64,000 bases of DNA from assembly GCA_035582835.1 (NCBI GenBank), contig JAYKAV010003044.1, forward strand, positions 2,760,627 to 2,824,626. The letters are read 5' to 3'. Position numbers and translations under genes: made by a program. Each line of letters opens with the position of its first letter. Within the stretch, counting starts at the first letter, position 1. Under the pieces are notes generated by a model, which made no database searches, was not told the origin of the DNA, and saw only the letters and a program-made list of their open reading frames with translations. Of this stretch, positions 25,201-39,000 are shown piece by piece. The DNA is from Phoebastria nigripes (Eukaryota; Chordata; Aves; Procellariiformes; Diomedeidae).

Positions 25201-28200
25201 AGTGTTTGAGCTTGGGGCAACGCTTGATCACAGTTAGTCTCTGCATAGAAGCTTTTTGGATCACTTTGAAGATGCCATTTGAAGGCAAACGTGCGATTTG
25301 AATTGGTGTGTCTTCTACTGAATTTCCTTGAAATCTTGTATATGAAGACCAAGGAGTCAAGATGTGACTTGTCTGTTGCTCAAAATGTGTACTTGGGACT
25401 CTTGCACTGGTTCCCAGTCTCCTGTTCGCTCTTCTCAGAAGGCTCTACAACGTTTTTTATTTTGGGGGGGAGAGAGGGGGGCATTGGGTTGTTTGCTTGT
25501 TTTTTGTTTTTGTTCTAACACTATTCTCTCTATTCAGTCTCTGATAAATCATTGAAGCTGAAAGTCTGGGTCCTTAAAAAAAAAAAAAAAAAAAAAGAGA
25601 TTAAGCCATGGTCTTGACCTGTTTCAGAAGTTAGATTGTCATTATAAAGCCAAATGTTTCAGCATTCTGGACAATAGTGACAGTATTTTACCATGTAACT
25701 TTGTCCATTAGACTACCAGAAAACAATCTCTTCTCAGTCCTGTTATTCAACAAATATATTGTAATGTTTCTTAATATTACTGAAGGATTTGTTGAGGTTC
25801 AAGTAGGTGTATTTAGATTAATCAGAAGGAAAATTTTGGCATTACCCCTCAAGACAAGCAGGTTCCTGCCTCTTTTTTTTTTTTTTTTTTTAATTATGAT
25901 TATTAAACAAGTAGTTGTTCATGAGAATAGAATGAAGCTATCCCTGCCTTACTCAAGGGTTTTAGGTGCCAGCCAGCAGAATATGTGCCCCACTTCTGTA
26001 AAGGTAATTACATAGTATGTTTTTCAGTCCACTTGAGAAAAGTGCAAGGCACACAAATGTTTGTACTAGGCTAATTAAATTACACCAGAGGTAGTTTTGG
26101 CAACATGGTGAGGGGAATAATGTAGTTAGCCCAGCAACTTTAGCAGAATACATAAGCATTGATCAGTTGGTATTGTTACTTACTTTCTTATATCAAGACA
26201 AAAACATCTTTGCCTATACTGTATTGTCCAAGAGTGAACATAGAACGCGTGCTTGTTGCAAATCCAAGATGCCTGAAAGCACAAAAGAAATAGCCAAAAC
26301 CTTACGTACCATAATTCTAAGAAAATTTCATATAAAATATAGGCGCTCCTTTAGAAATGGTGTGTGAGTTTCGATTGTAACTGTGAGGAAATATGCACGT
26401 TGGGTATGCTTGGCAATTTAGTTGATAAGAGTTGCCCAACTGTTTGGTTGTGATTTGGCTGATTGCTAAGTGGTGTTTTTAAAATTCAGTATGTGTTCTT
26501 CAGCACTTTGGTTTTTAAAGTCCATCCAATCTAATTGCTTTCCCCCCCCCCTTCCCCTCTGTCTTTCAGCAAACGAGGATTCAGTGTCCGATCCTTTGGA
26601 ACAGGGACTCATGTGAAACTGCCAGGACCAGCACCGGACAAGCCGAATGTTTATGATTTCAAAACAACATATGATCAGATGTACAATGATCTGCTTAGGA
26701 AAGACAAAGAACTGTATCCCTGTGGCATGGCCTTTTTAAAAAATCCAATATGGTTCATCCTTGAAAGGTGTAATTCATTATTTGGCATTATGCATTAGAA
26801 ATATATAGTTGCTTGACTGGCGATCTTAAAATGTTTTAGGTTTATAGGAGGTTTTTTTACAATGGGCCTCTAATGCTCCCTTGTAAATTGCTATTGAGTT
26901 ACAATGCACGCTTTCAAAATGCTCTTTTGTAGTATGTTAACATGTTTAGCTCTTGAATGAAAGCACATTAATACTATCACAGATTGTCCGTTACCTCCAC
27001 TGCACTGTGGATCATATTTTCTCAGTGCAAAGACTGTCCCGATAATGGATATGCGAAGAGCGACCGCCTCGACATTAATGTTGTATTTAGCTCAGACAAA
27101 CTGACAGGTAAGGTTTACAGTATACTTTCTCTGGGAGAGAGGATACCTTTCATTAAAGAGCTCACCCTTCTCACTGAGAATTTCTTGATACATGATTTGA
27201 TCTGTGCACCAAAAAAAAAAAATAATCCTATAGCATATTATAAATCATAGAATCGTAGAATCATTTAGGTTGGAAAAGACCTTTAAGATCATCGAGTCCA
27301 ACTGTAAAAAAATGGACATAGGAGAGCCCAATAACATATTTAATCCTGGAGAGCAGAGGTGATCAAGGTTATGCACACTACTTAAAACCATGACTAATGT
27401 CAAACTGTATATACAATGTCAAACATCTATATTTAAAGTTGACTTTTCATTTGTTTTTAAGAAAACCCACAAACCTACAAAATTGGGGCACTCATTTTAG
27501 GTATTCTGTTGTCAACAAGGGATCTGATTTTTTTTTTTTTTTTAATGTTAAATATGAAAGAGAAAACTTACCCTAAATAAGGGATTTGGTATCTGCTGAA
27601 TTTCTACTTAAAAGATAGAGGACCCTTTAGAATGAAGTATCCCAGAAATGATTGGCAATTCAATAGAGCACTCTCTGCACTTTTTAGTGGTATAAGGTTT
27701 TTTCCTAAAATCTTGGGTATGGCCATCTGAAGATCCAACAGGAATGTTAACATGGTTTAAATGTCTTAATTGTGCTCAAACAGCCCAGTTTTCTTGCATC
27801 TTTTTGAAAAAATTGGAATAAGACTAAACAGGTTGTCAGAGACTAGAAAACTTGCAACATGGTAGAAACTAGTTCAAGCTGTTACCCAAGGAGTCAGCAA
27901 ACTCAATAACTTTTTGAAACATAGCTCTACGGTTGTTTGGTAGTACAGATTATACTATGGCTTACTACTATTCAGCAAATTCTTTGTTGTATTTGCTGAC
28001 CAGAAATAATAAATTTGAGCTCTCTGAGACCCCAAGAGTGGCGGCTTCTTTTGCACTGGGCATTGAAAGACTTCTGTTAAGAAGGGCTGGGCTGTTTGAT
28101 TAAAGCTATACAGCACAGTGAGAACTGATTAAACATTGGAATACCTTTCTGCATGGTGTTCTGCACAAATGGTATCCCTTGCAGGGGTATTGGTTTCCTA

Positions 28201-31200
28201 ATATCTAGTTAGAAGTCCTTTTTTCAAAAAAAAATTCAAAATGTAGGGTATAGTCTTAATGAATCACATGTGTGATGTGCTGGGTTTTTTTTTTTGTATC
28301 CCTCTGCTGATAGAGAAAAGGAAAATCTTGCAAACCCATCTTAACGAGGTATGCCATATCTTGATTAAAAAAGAATTGCTACAAAAGAAAATTATTTGAA
28401 TTGAGAAGTAATTTTAACAAGCGCTAAACATCTTGTGATTTCCTTGTTGCATTCTTCATTGCTGCCATGCTGAATATGGCACTGCTTTAAGATAAAACCA
28501 ACAGAAAGCCTACCTAGTCCCCCCCATTCAGCATACTTTGGAGTTACCATTTTGGTTCTGCTCCATGCTGGAGATGGTTGCTGTGTTCCCCAAATGTATT
28601 TGCAGTGTTACAGTTAAACCTTTCCTCAAGATAAAAGAAAGCAAGTTTAAACAATAGCCATTGCAAGGGAAGTAGGGCAAGAACAATTGCATCTACATCT
28701 CTGCATTTTTGATTCTCGGATATTAGAAGTTAAGGTTTTCAGAGTGAAGACTGTCAGTGCAGAAAGCAACTCCATTTCCAGAAATGGGTTTTGAGGGTAA
28801 AGACTTTTACAGTAACCAAAACCAGACCTACTCTTGTCAGAGTTGTGGAGTAGTTTTTTGTGAACCAGGGTCATGCAGGCTCTTAGGTTTTTTGGGTGAG
28901 CATTACTTCATAGAGGTGATGGGCATGCAAACATTACCTGCTGAAGGGTGGGAGGGCCTGCTCTTCTGATGGGCTTTGAGTGTAACTGGTATGGGAAAAC
29001 AAAAGAAGGTGTGGTTCTTCATACGATTTAGCTGCTTGTTCTGTTCCCCAGCCTTGCTTTCATCAGCTAAGCGGAGATGATTGTCATCTGTAGCCTTTCC
29101 ATGTGGTTTGAAATAGTATATCTTGGTGACAACTGTCTGCTTGTTCCCATATTCCAGTGATGGGACACCTGAAGTTTGAGCGCTCAGCATTCAGTACTGC
29201 CTCACTTAGGAGTGATGCCCTTCCTCCAGTTCTGTATACCAGCAGGGGTCCAAAGCATTATGGACACTAGATACTCAGTGAAATTGTGGCTGTAAGGGAC
29301 TTAGAACGTTCTCTGTTGGCCAGCCAAGTAAATGACCCCTGTTTCAGAAAGCAGTAGTCTCAAGCAGAAATGTGCTTCTGCAGTGCTGGACATCAGTCAG
29401 AGCAAGGTTAAAAATGTGTTGGAGTGAAAAGATCCATTGAAACTCTCTTATTCACTTGTGGAAAGGAGGGAGAACTATCAAAAACCCACTCTGCAGAGAC
29501 TAAAAGCACCTTCAATGCGGTTAATTAGTGAAATACAGAGCACAAGCTCACATACCTTGAAGGCATATGTTGACTTTCAAAAGCACAGGAATAAGGGATT
29601 AATGGAGCCAGGCATACAGATTCAGCTGAGTAGGTGGTTACGGTATATCTAAAATGGAAGTACTTCAAAGCGTTTTAAGATGTGGTAGTTAAACCTTATA
29701 GTTAAAATAAGTATCCACATCTACCATTGCATTTTTAGAATATTGCATTTAAATTCCCCGAGTCCTAATAGAGGACTGCGACAAAACCATTTAAGGTTGT
29801 TCTGAATATGGCTTTTGGTTGCTTTTTAAAATATTACTGTATTATTTCTAGGAGAACAGTAGAGGGTTCTACTACTAATCTGTAGGAGACGTGACTGATG
29901 TCTGCAGTACCTCTGTGGGGCTATGGGTGTGTAGTATAGATACACTACCTTGTATTTGCATGTGTAACGAGACCTCTCAAAGACAGGCCACTATGATTAC
30001 TTGCCCCTTATAGCTATGTGAAGTGGTTTAAGGACTTAGTTCTAATTATATGATGGTGACTTTAAAGATGAAACAAAAATAGAGGAAAACTGGTGAGCCC
30101 TGCCTTCAAGTGAACGCAAAAACTAGTCAAGAATGAAACTTTCTAAACACCAATTTAAATCTGCAACAGCAATTGCTTTTATGCCCAGGGATGGGAACTG
30201 TTCAAATGGAAATTTGACCAAAATTCTGCAGCAGTAGCTCCTGGGTTCTTTATCAATATTAACTAACTCCATGACTGATTGTTTCTTTCCCTTTCTCAAC
30301 ACTGATGTATCTGTGACCCTCAGATGGAAGATACCTAATGATTTCCATAGATAGGTTTTTTTTTTTTACTAGGATTTCTAGGCAGCCCACTTCTACTCTG
30401 CAAGCTTGGCCTACTGCTCTGTTTCCTACTTTTTTTACCTCCTCTTAATTTGGCCTGCTCTCTAACTCTAGATAGGATTCCAGCTTTAGCTCCATAGTTA
30501 CATGATGATATAAAATTGGGGAGCGAGGGGAGGGGGGAAAACATGTCCTCAAGAAGTTACTAAAGGTGTGCTTCAGGTAGAAAGGAAAATGTTTTAGAAA
30601 TGAAGAAGAAAAACTGGCTTGGTACATCTCACTCAAAGACATAAGGATTCTTTTCTGTCAAAAAAAAAAAAGTAGTGATAATCTAGGTGATTGGGATCTA
30701 GGTTTTTTCTCTGTGAACTCCGTATTTAAGCTGGATGGCCATATGGTACTTTTTGTGCTATTGCTGATGTGTAGTGATTGGTTTTTTTTTTTTAATAGAA
30801 CCCTTCACATTCAGAACAAGTGGAAACAGTTTCTTCTGCCATATACAGACCACTTTGCCAGTAAATATTCATAGCATTATGGTCTCTCCATAGCTGATGC
30901 TTATCCCAGTCTTCCATCTGCCTAAGAAGATGTGCTCTATTAACTGGTAAGATGCACTGTGNTAGAACATCAGTATAGGAAAATGTGGTGGCTTTGGAGC
31001 AAGCATAGGCTTGAGGGACTATGTATAGCAGTTCCAGAATTGAAGGAAAAAAAAATCTGAAGCAGGTTCTGGCATGCACAAGATCTTCACAGGCTCTAGA
31101 TGAACAAAACTGAAATCTTTATTTCTCTATAGAAGATGAGGAAGGCCAACAGAAGTATATTGCTGAACTAAATTGGCTTCACAGTAGAACTGTGTAGGAG

Positions 31201-32990
31201 AAAGACTCTGTGCCTTTCCCAAAACCTTTCAGTCCCACTTGAGACGCCATCTCCTGTGCCCATGAAGAGGAATAAGCACAAAGAGGATCGGGACTAGCTG
31301 AGAAGAGGGGGCATCCAGAAGCAGTGAGGCTATATTGAGGATTAATTTTTCTGTCTTTGTAGGGTGATGATGAAGATGGAGGATCCTTTAGTGCTGAAGT
31401 CTTAGTCAGACATCACTGCAGTTAGGCTTTTCTTGCAGAAAAAATGCATTTCCTGTCTTGGAGTCAAGCTTAGCTTCATGGGACAGTACGATTTGAGTAT
31501 TAACAGTCATCTCTTCCAGAAGGTTTCCTCTGCTCTCCCTTAACACTAGTACTGGAAGAAAGGAATTGGTTTCTTGTGCAGTGTCTCTCAACTGTAGTAG
31601 AAAGTTACTTGGCATCAGCTACAGAATTGATAAGCTGACTGCTGAAATACTGCATATCTGTTGTAGTGTGAGTGTGTTGCTGGGTTCTGCTCAAGGCAAG
31701 AAACAGAATTGCTTGTTGGACCAAGGTCAGACTATCTTACAGGTCAATAGGAAGTCATTCTCTATTCAGTCTGAAGGGTGGAGTCAATAAGAGATTAATA
31801 TTTTTAAATCAGGGACTAAAACTGAAAAGGAATTGTCACAACACACCTCCTAATAAACTAAAATTCTGCAAGTATGCAGCTAGTCCAGGATTACATCTAC
31901 CACCTTTTCCCAGTTAGGTGTAGCATGTATTATGAAGATAGTAGTATCTGTTTGTTACAGCCTTGGTCTTAGTCATTTAGAGTTCCTGGGTTCGTGTAGT
32001 CAGGTTCTTGAGAATTCTTGCTCTTCAACTGATCAGTTTGCTCTAATATATCTTCTTAACATTGGAGTAAACTGATGTGGAGAAGCCAGTTAGTAAGTAG
32101 TGGGTTTATTCCATTTTCTTAGCCTGGTAAGTAAAGGAACAGATGTAAGGATTTCAATTTCTGATATAGTTCACCTAGAGCATAAACCAGACTTTTTTTT
32201 TTCCTGCACTTCAGATCTCTTACATTGTTTCGTTATTTAACCCCTTCCATTGGGCTTAGACTTTCATTTTCTTGAGAAGGGTATAGTATCGAATAATATC
32301 TTGGATCTTGCTGCTTAGTTGTTTTCCCACTTTCAAAAAGTGGCATATGATACAGATACCCAGATGATTCATGGCCTGAGTTGATGACCATGGAGGCATT
32401 GATGGGGAAAAGCTGTTGAAAGAAAAGTTGGCAATGACAGGAATATCTTGCTCTAAACCACTTCTCCAGTTTCTTTTGAATACCGTTTGTTCTTTGCAGA
32501 AACTTCTGCCACCTGTAACAAAGCTCTAGGATCCATAATACTTGAGTAGTAATTCCTATTTCTGGATCAATGAACTGACCTAATATATGGAGCGTTTATA
32601 TTGGACCACTTTGCTGGAGGCTGTACAAAGCAACCTTGAGTTGCTTAATGGGGAAAATTACCACTGCATGGGTGCACAGGAGGACTAGTGAGATCTGCAG
32701 AGCATCTGCACCCTGCTTGTTGGGGCCATATAGCTCAGTCTTGAAGAGTAACTTAATTAAATTCCACTTCAGGTAAGCCCTTCGCGCATGTGTTTCTTAC
32801 GTTTTCATTTGGTTTTCTTCATGGATTTTGAACCAATAAACAGTTGTCAGCTTCTGTTCTGACCTGTTATTCCGGTGGTCAGTGGGATAGTTTCTGTATC
32901 TCTCTCAACCACTTTGGAATGTTTTATTTTAGGTGTGTTTGGGGTTTTGTTTTTTTTTGTTGGGTTTTGGTTGTTCTTGGTTTTTTTGTG

Positions 32991-33021
<31 letters not shown>

Positions 33022-36000
33022 GAAGCTGACCTTGCAAAAGCTAAAAATGGTTGAAATCATGGCCTGCTGCATGTCAGTGGCAAAACTTTTGAATGCAGTG
33101 CAGCACAAGTCTCATTTTCTTTCTTAACGTGTCTTTCAAAGTACTTTAATACTCCTAGAAATAGAGGGAAGGGATGAGGATGGAAAGCAGTGTTTAAACT
33201 GGATTTGAACAATCTTCTAAGAGGCACATTTCTGTGAATCTGTACCCTTCCAGCCATAGGCTGAATTCCAATCCCTTTTTCTCCATGAAGGATTATAAGA
33301 GCAAAACACTTCACAAAATCTCAGGCCTTTCAAAGGCAGCAGTTTTCAGTACTTTCTAGTTTGGCTTCTGATCAGACTGCCATTAATCTTGGTTTCATTC
33401 ACATTAAAAAGGAAATACTTAAAATTATTAAAAATATGTAAAACTTACATATTATTTAAATATTATTTCCTCTGTATTTGAACTTCTGGGACATCATAGA
33501 AACTACAGTCTCCAGTCTAATATTAAATGTTTTTCGGCATATAATACATCCTCTGCCATCCTGTCTGTCTTCTAGGTAGTCTTTGGAAGGTTTATTTCCT
33601 TAACCAAGGTGAGTTCTGAACAGATGCTCTAAAGAATTCTGACCAAAGGATCCTGTGTGAGGCTGCTAACTATTGTAAAATCCGTTTAGAATTTGAGTGA
33701 TTTCATTGACTGTGTTTCAGTCATAACGTATGAACTCTGTGAGTGAACACATACGTTTGAATCTTTAAGTGTCTTTAAAAGGGCATTCTTGGATGTAAAG
33801 GTGACACTTGGATCTGAGAGTTCACATATTTGAATGGATGTTAAAAATAAGGCTACTTGAATGTCTAGCCAAAATACATCCCTGCCATCTGCTGGCCTCC
33901 TGAATGCACCATGCACAATTAGCATTGCTTAAATATGTTTTGCTGCATAAGCAGATCATAATGCATTGGCTCTGTTGCTTGTGATACAACATGGGAAGCT
34001 TTCATAAGTAGAGTTAGCAGTAAATGCAGCAAGACATTCATATTGTTTGCTCTTTGCATAGCTAACTTCTTAGCATAGGCTTTCTTTGTTTATAGACTAT
34101 CGTCTTTATAAGGGACTTTATGCAAGGGTAAGTAAAAAACTTTGCTGCTTCTGCTCTTGGGCATTGGCTTAAATCTCACTCAGTCCTGTTGTAATCTGTA
34201 GTTGATAAAACTTAAAAGCAGTCTGCAGCATAAAAATGAGCATAGCTATGTTTGATCCTAGTTTGGCAATTTCATCCTGGACTTGAATGAGGGGAGAGGA
34301 GTGACAGTGGACTACTGTTTCTTGCCTTGAAGAGATTACCTCAGACTAACACAAAACTACTTCTGTGCCAACGTAAGGGATGTTTATACATATTTTTTTC
34401 CTTATATTGATTCCAAAACAATTTCCATCTTCAGGGTAGGGACTGTAATTTCTTCAACTAGCATTAGTTGCAAGACAGTAGAATCTCTGTGCCTGACTTC
34501 TGGGATGTTTATACCATTTTTCTTGGATATGCAGAAAGAGAGTGAAAACATTTAACAGATGGACTGAAGGCATATTTCCACACAAAGTTTGCAAATACAC
34601 GTTTCCCCTTCTTGTTCATTGCTCTTATATTTGTAACTAAAGATACGGAATTTTTTGCCAGAGCATTTTCTTTTGCAGGGTTTTCTGCTTAAACTTTGTG
34701 TATGGAGTATTAGTGTCATGTCTGCCACCTTTTAAAATGGTGGAGCTTTTAGGTATAAATCACATTTGTTTCCATTTAGGCAAAGTTAGCATTCTCTTGC
34801 TACCAGCATTGCTTCTTACTAAAACTCCAAGTTAAGCAGCTCTAATTGAATCTTGTGGAATCACAGCTTCTACCTTTACTAAAGCATCTAGAAACTTGCA
34901 GCAAAACCAATAGCTTAAGTTATAGAAGATAGTTTTGAAAAATACTACTGTGAAGAAAGAAGTTTGATTTAATTTACTGGGAAGAAATAAATCTTCATAG
35001 TTTTAGCAATTAATTTTGATGCTTTTCACTCTAGAGCGATCAAGGTATGTTCATGTAAAACAAACCTTTTAACACTTTTGGGTATGGAAGAGCAAGTGAA
35101 AGTTTGATGCTTCATCATTTTTGTTTAATGACTCTGATCTTAAAAATTTCTCAATACTGCCAAAGGTACAAATTGTAGAAATTCAGTGAACTGTGCCAAA
35201 TTTTTCTGATAATCTACATCTGAGATGGATTATATGTCACCCCTTCCGCGAAGCGTTTTGAAAACTCACTTCTGTGTAGCTTGCCCTATGTCCACATAGT
35301 ATGGCATAAAACATCTTTCAGCTACTTAGAGGAGCGTTTTGAAAACTTCTAACAGATAGAAACAAAAGATTGTTTGGAAACTTTGGATGCATTTGGAAAC
35401 ATGATCAATAACCCACATCTTGATAGAAGGAAGATCAGAAAAATGTGAAAGGTAAGAGAAATCTGAGTAACATGGCCATTGTTACCATTTTCCACTGGTC
35501 ATACTCCTTGTGCTCTTAGAGTACACAAGAGTGTGTGGTGGCATGTGCTTCAAGCATTGGCAGAATTATTTGGATCACAGTGTTTTGTGAAGGATAGCAT
35601 ATATCCTTCTATGTATTTCACATATAATTGTTCTGGCACTTGAGGATCCAGGGGCCAGATTTATTCAACTAGAGTAAATATAGCAAGGTTTCAGCAATGG
35701 ACCAACATATAAAGAAGTATTTAGCAGTGCAAATTAGAAGTCTAGCATGGAAATGGCAGGAGAAGTGTGTGCCAGTTTCTTACTTTCCATCTCAGTAGAA
35801 GCAAGTTGGCTGACCACCTGTATTTACAAAATCCCACTCAATATAGAGAATAGTTGCTGGCATGGAATTCTTGTTGGAAGATCTTGTTCATGTATGCTGC
35901 TAGTGTACATGCAAGAAGTGTCTGAAGGGCTTCATATCCCAGATAGAGCTCAATCAGCCCTGAGATGTTCATATACATGGGAGGTCTTTTCCAAAAAAAT

Positions 36001-39000
36001 CTGCAATAAACTTCTGAGAGAAAGTCAGCAAAAGAGGGAATCTAATATAAATAGAAATATGCATTTAGATGCTTACCTTTCCCAAATGTGATGCTGCTAC
36101 TTTATGGGATACTTATTTTTGACTGATTTGATACAAGGTAGTGAAAGTAGTGTTAAAATCAGAAGTAGTATTAATTACTGAAGTCTCTGTTTTCAGGATG
36201 TGTGAAAGAAATTCAGACTGGCTTGCTGCCATATACCTCTAATGGGCATAGCATAGATACCATTTTAGGAAAAAAAACGAAGTGATTGAAGTACTATATT
36301 TTCAGGAGATAGTAAGTTGGGGTGGGGATGAGGGAGAAGGTGTTCTAGCTTTGTTGCTGCCAGTGACAGACTTGGAAGTCTTCAGTATCTTTAGAATTTA
36401 ACGCAAGAATAGAGACATACTAACAACGAGTGAGTGTGAGAAGGGCTTATTGTGAGAAGTGTTTATCCAAGGCACACAAGTTGTATGTATGTAAATTTTG
36501 CAAAATTGGTTGTTAATCAGACTGTGGATTAACCACATTCCTCTGTTCTTCAGTATCCTCTTTGTAGTGTTGTGCTGTGGAATGTTTGCTGCAGACCTCA
36601 TCCAGCGTGTTTCTTGCTCTGCATGCTGCTGTTTAAAAAAGTGGTCCTGCTGTCTTTATGAATGTGTTCTCAGGTTTCCCAAATGTGTTAGATGAAATAG
36701 CTTAATTGATTTTAAGTTTTGTAATACTTGTGTTTTGCTTTATCTGAGTTACCCTATCCAGCTATAACTCTTATGTAGTTGAAAATTACCTTTGATTTCT
36801 ACAGTACAAAGCAGTGACAACAACGGAAACCAATTTGAAAATAGTTGTTGCAGACCCTGTTTCTCTGAGACGTCAAATGGAATGACTAATATTTTTCTCA
36901 CGGACCTCTCTCCTCACAGCTACCTCAAAGTACTTCCCCCCCGCCCAATCCTACGACATTTGCTGCTCATCTTCTGAAATCTGGCACTTGTTTCTAAACC
37001 TGAGAAGAACATCCAAAAGTAATGTGTGATAGTTACAAATCCTCTTGTGATTCCCTCTTGCTTGCCTACTGGTCCTGATAATGATTTCTGTATTCCTTTG
37101 TCACATGCCCATGTCACGTACTGGACTTATCGGTAGTTTGAGCTATCTTGCCAGGTGACCAAGACGCTGTAGATTCCAGCAATCAAAATCAAACTCCTCT
37201 TGAAGTACACACTTGGATGAAGTGCGTAGTCAACTGTTTGATGGCATAGTCAAACATGCCATATCTTTGACATCATCTTGTGTTCTGTCTCTGGTATCCT
37301 TGTCTTTCTGGTATGTCTGTGATATCCCTTCTCCAGCTTTTTGGCAGCGGACTTTGCCATTGCTCCCTTTCTTGTCCCCTTTGACAGCTTGTATCTGTCC
37401 AGTTTCATCCTCAAATATAGTTTCAGCTGTTCAGCACTGACAAGCCATTGTCTGGCACTTGAGCTCAAGGTTTCTTTCAGTGACATGTGGGTATGTAGCC
37501 CTCAGCTTTAGGGCTCAGCCAGACTTGAGGAAATGAGCATGGCTAGCATGTTGTTATATTTGGACCAACTACTGTGAGCGTGCTCAGTTGGATTTTATCT
37601 GTGCATCTTGTAGCTTAGAAATGCTATGTAGTTGTCCTTAGCAATGAAAAACAAGTGACATTTCAGTTCTTTGCAAGTCATTAATGCAGGCATAAATGTT
37701 ATCAGAAATGTTATTTAACCCAAATTAGTATTTCTGTGATATTTTGGGATGTCATATTCTCAGTGTTAAGACTGTAAGTTACACAGTGCCACAAAAGACC
37801 TGTGAACAAACTCTGGTTTGTACTAAAACCACACAATTTCAATTCCAAATGAAAGGCAATTTGCACTCTGGATGTGGAATGTAGGCAGTTCTTGCAGTCA
37901 TAATCACAGTTGCTTGGAAAGTAGAATTCGTAGTGCTGGTGCCCATTTTTAGTCTTTTATTCCCAGTAAAAGGAAGTGATTCTGAAGGTGGAAGAAGGTT
38001 GGGCAGTCTCACCCACACACACGCTTCCTTTAAGGAAATGTCTAGTTCCTAGGCATTTTGCCCAGCAGGGTTTAACACAACATATCTTATGTTTATAATA
38101 CAGATACTAATAAATAAATTCAGATGATATGGAAAAGAGACCTGCAAATGCCATTCATACTAGTGTGAGAAGTATTCTGCTCTGCTGCTGCTTTTTCACA
38201 AAGAAGAATTGCAGTATTTGAATATGATGACAGCTGCACCAAAATGAATAATCGGCATGTCAGATTTGTTTGAAGATGTAGAAGCTTTGGGTGCCAGCCA
38301 TTACTTTAAAGATGTTTTTTTCCTAAAAAGTGTGTATACGTTTTAGCAAATGTAGTTTGCCCAATTATGTTTAATAAATTGGTCTCTAGTATATTTTAGA
38401 TGACTATGTAATTAATTTATATACTCCAAAAATTTCAGCTCAGATCACTTGTGGGTTTCATTTTCAGTTTCACTTGGGAGTTAAAATGAAACTTATTGAA
38501 TACTTTGATCAGTAAGAGATCATTTTTATCATACAGGATTTTAACTTAAATAGGTCAATATATTGGTATATAAATTGTATAAGGTAACATTTATCTCATC
38601 TAAATTTAGTCATCTGCAGACTAGTCACATCTTGATGGGACCTGATTGGATGACCTTATGGCAGGAGGAGAAAAAGGGATATTTTAGATGATGTTTTTTT
38701 TTCATGGAGGGTGGAAGAATTAGAGTAGCTAGGCCACAGATATGCCAGATTCTTTTTCACCGACTGTCAAGGAAGACTTTCTACCTTGATGACCGTAGAT
38801 GTAGATGTTTACATACAGCCTTCTAAACCTGTGTGGTTGAATTCATCTAAATTTCTTCATAAGGTATGAAAAATACTTCTGAAAGTAAATTGTCTATGTG
38901 CAATGATTGCCACCACTAAAATGCAGCTCTGTAAGCATTTTGGTAAGCATAGTGGTAAGAAATGAAAACAAAGAAGCCTTTGTCTTAAAACGCAGCATCA

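Larger units (their letters stand above)
19257..26569 (+). other. SSU72 intron 1
   Basis: A 7.3-kb U2-type intron with donor GTAACC and a strong C/T-rich tract before TTTCAG at its acceptor. It holds a G/T-rich tract at 23142-23235, a 10-bp-arm hairpin at 24503-24527 and a 21-base A run at 25576-25596. No transposon or nested gene recognised. Confidence 0.9.

Noticed and set aside
25576..25596. A-run as the tail of a processed pseudogene
   Set aside because: No coding similarity is visible upstream, and no target-site duplication was found by eye.
31360..31425. TGATGATGA followed by CTGA as a C/D box snoRNA in SSU72 intron 2
   Set aside because: The box spacing is too short and no terminal stem is visible.
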